This document shows positions 4,996-5,564 of a DNA stretch of 5,564 nucleotides, one piece after another. Where the stretch lies: the NCBI GenBank assembly GCA_025363325.1, contig JANYEF010000231.1, positions 1 to 5,564 of the forward strand. Reading direction: 5' to 3'. Below the pieces are notes generated by a model. It ran no database searches. It saw nothing but the letters and a program-made list of their open reading frames with translations, and was not told the origin of the DNA. The translations under genes and the position numbers were made by a program. This DNA is from Nitrospira sp. GTDB lineage: Bacteria > Nitrospirota > Nitrospiria > Nitrospirales > Nitrospiraceae. How positions within the stretch are numbered: position 1 is the first letter of the stretch; each line of letters starts with the position of its first letter.

Positions 4996-5564
4996 TTAGA
5001 GGACGCGGTAGTATAGTACCGCGCCCGTTCCCGTGTTCGGATCGCGCCGGAGCACCACGGTCGCATTCCTGGTCACTTCGTTCACGCCCACGATCATGCG
5101 GGCCAAGAACAGGTCGCTCTTGATGTCGTACAGATTTTTGAGACGGAGTTCCTTCCCGATTGCCTCAAAACTACTCACACGATCCAACTCCTGAATGGTC
5201 TTGAAGGGACGCGCCTGGACAATATCCGCCGCTACGCTTTGCGTGATACGAGGATCGAGGGCCTGAAGCACGAGGGGGTCGGCGGTGTTCAGATTCACAC
5301 GGCTTTCTCCTTCTTGCGGAAAGACGGTCACCACCTTCGAGAGCTTCGCGATGATGTCGGGCGTCATCCCTTTAATCAGCCGTAACTCTAAGAGCGTCTG
5401 CAGAGGAGCGTTCGCCGCCCGGTAGGAGGGATGCAGTGTTTGATAGTAGAGGCTCTCTGCGCCGACCGCTTCCGGCACCTCGTCCTGATCCACCCAGTCG
5501 ACGACGGCATCCACCAGATCCGGATTGACCTGCACGAGTTCGAAGAGCCGCTTGACCCGCTCGA
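4996..5564 (-). CDS. gspK: GspK-like type II secretion minor pseudopilin, C-terminal part (cut by window edge)
   Basis: GspK caps the tip of the type II secretion pseudopilus in the inner membrane/periplasm together with GspI and GspJ. About 188 C-terminal residues are visible. They contain the family signature DAVVDWVDQDEVPE (Asp/Glu-rich, around the calcium-binding and SAM-like region), LYYQTLHPSYRAANAPLQTL, ELRLIKGMTPDI, then RVNLNTADPLVLQAL (the helix-hairpin-helix-like NxNTA element) and FKTIQELDRV. The C-terminal pseudopilin strands follow (SDLFLARMIVGV, ATVVLRRD), ending LYYRVL and TAA. The reading frame is open to the window edge, so the N-terminal prepilin signal and helix, and the other gsp genes, lie upstream outside. 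No terminator is evident after the stop. Confidence 0.9.
   Translation of the reverse strand, partial: ERVKRLFELVQVNPDLVDAVVDWVDQDEVPEAVGAESLYYQTLHPSYRAANAPLQTLLELRLIKGMTPDIIAKLSKVVTVFPQEGESRVNLNTADPLVLQALDPRITQSVAADIVQARPFKTIQELDRVSSFEAIGKELRLKNLYDIKSDLFLARMIVGVNEVTRNATVVLRRDPNTGTGAVLYYRVL

Overview
The window looks like Gram-negative (diderm) chromosome: it holds a type II secretion gene, an outer-membrane porin, three predicted lipoproteins and a periplasmic phosphate-binding protein. The style of the lipoproteins and porin reminds me of Nitrospira-like bacteria, but this is an impression and not proven by the sequence. Every gene I can support lies on the minus strand, so transcription runs from high to low coordinates. 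No RNA gene, CRISPR array, transposase or integrase is visible.

In transcription order: (1) 5564-4996, the C-terminal part of a GspK-like type II secretion minor pseudopilin, cut by the window edge. (2) 4932-4729, an orphan fragment matching the coiled-coil tail of the lipoprotein gene at 1631-609. (3) 4728-4450, a 279-bp spacer with a Pho-box-like array of TTAACA-type hexamers at an 11-bp pitch and a possible 33-codon leader ORF. (4) 4449-3883, an Slp-family outer-membrane lipoprotein. (5) 3754-2294, an OprP/OprO-like (phosphate-selective type) porin. (6) about 2161-1703, a small lipoprotein with an unresolved start. (7) about 1631-609, a larger lipoprotein with a C-terminal coiled coil. (8) 608-333, a 276-bp spacer with a second Pho-box-like array and a candidate sigma70-type promoter. 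(9) 332-1, the N-terminal part of PstS, cut by the window edge.

The most coherent reading is a phosphate-starvation envelope module. PstS binds phosphate in the periplasm, the OprP-like porin would bring anions through the outer membrane, and three outer-membrane lipoproteins accompany it. Similar 11-bp-pitched direct repeats stand upstream of pstS and upstream of the slp-porin group, which suggests co-regulation by a PhoB/PhoP-type regulator. The four-gene group is also bracketed by two same-orientation copies of a coiled-coil tail sequence, hinting at an ancient tandem duplication or insertion. The regulatory and functional links are inference; the gene families of pstS, gspK, the porin and slp are well supported by motifs.
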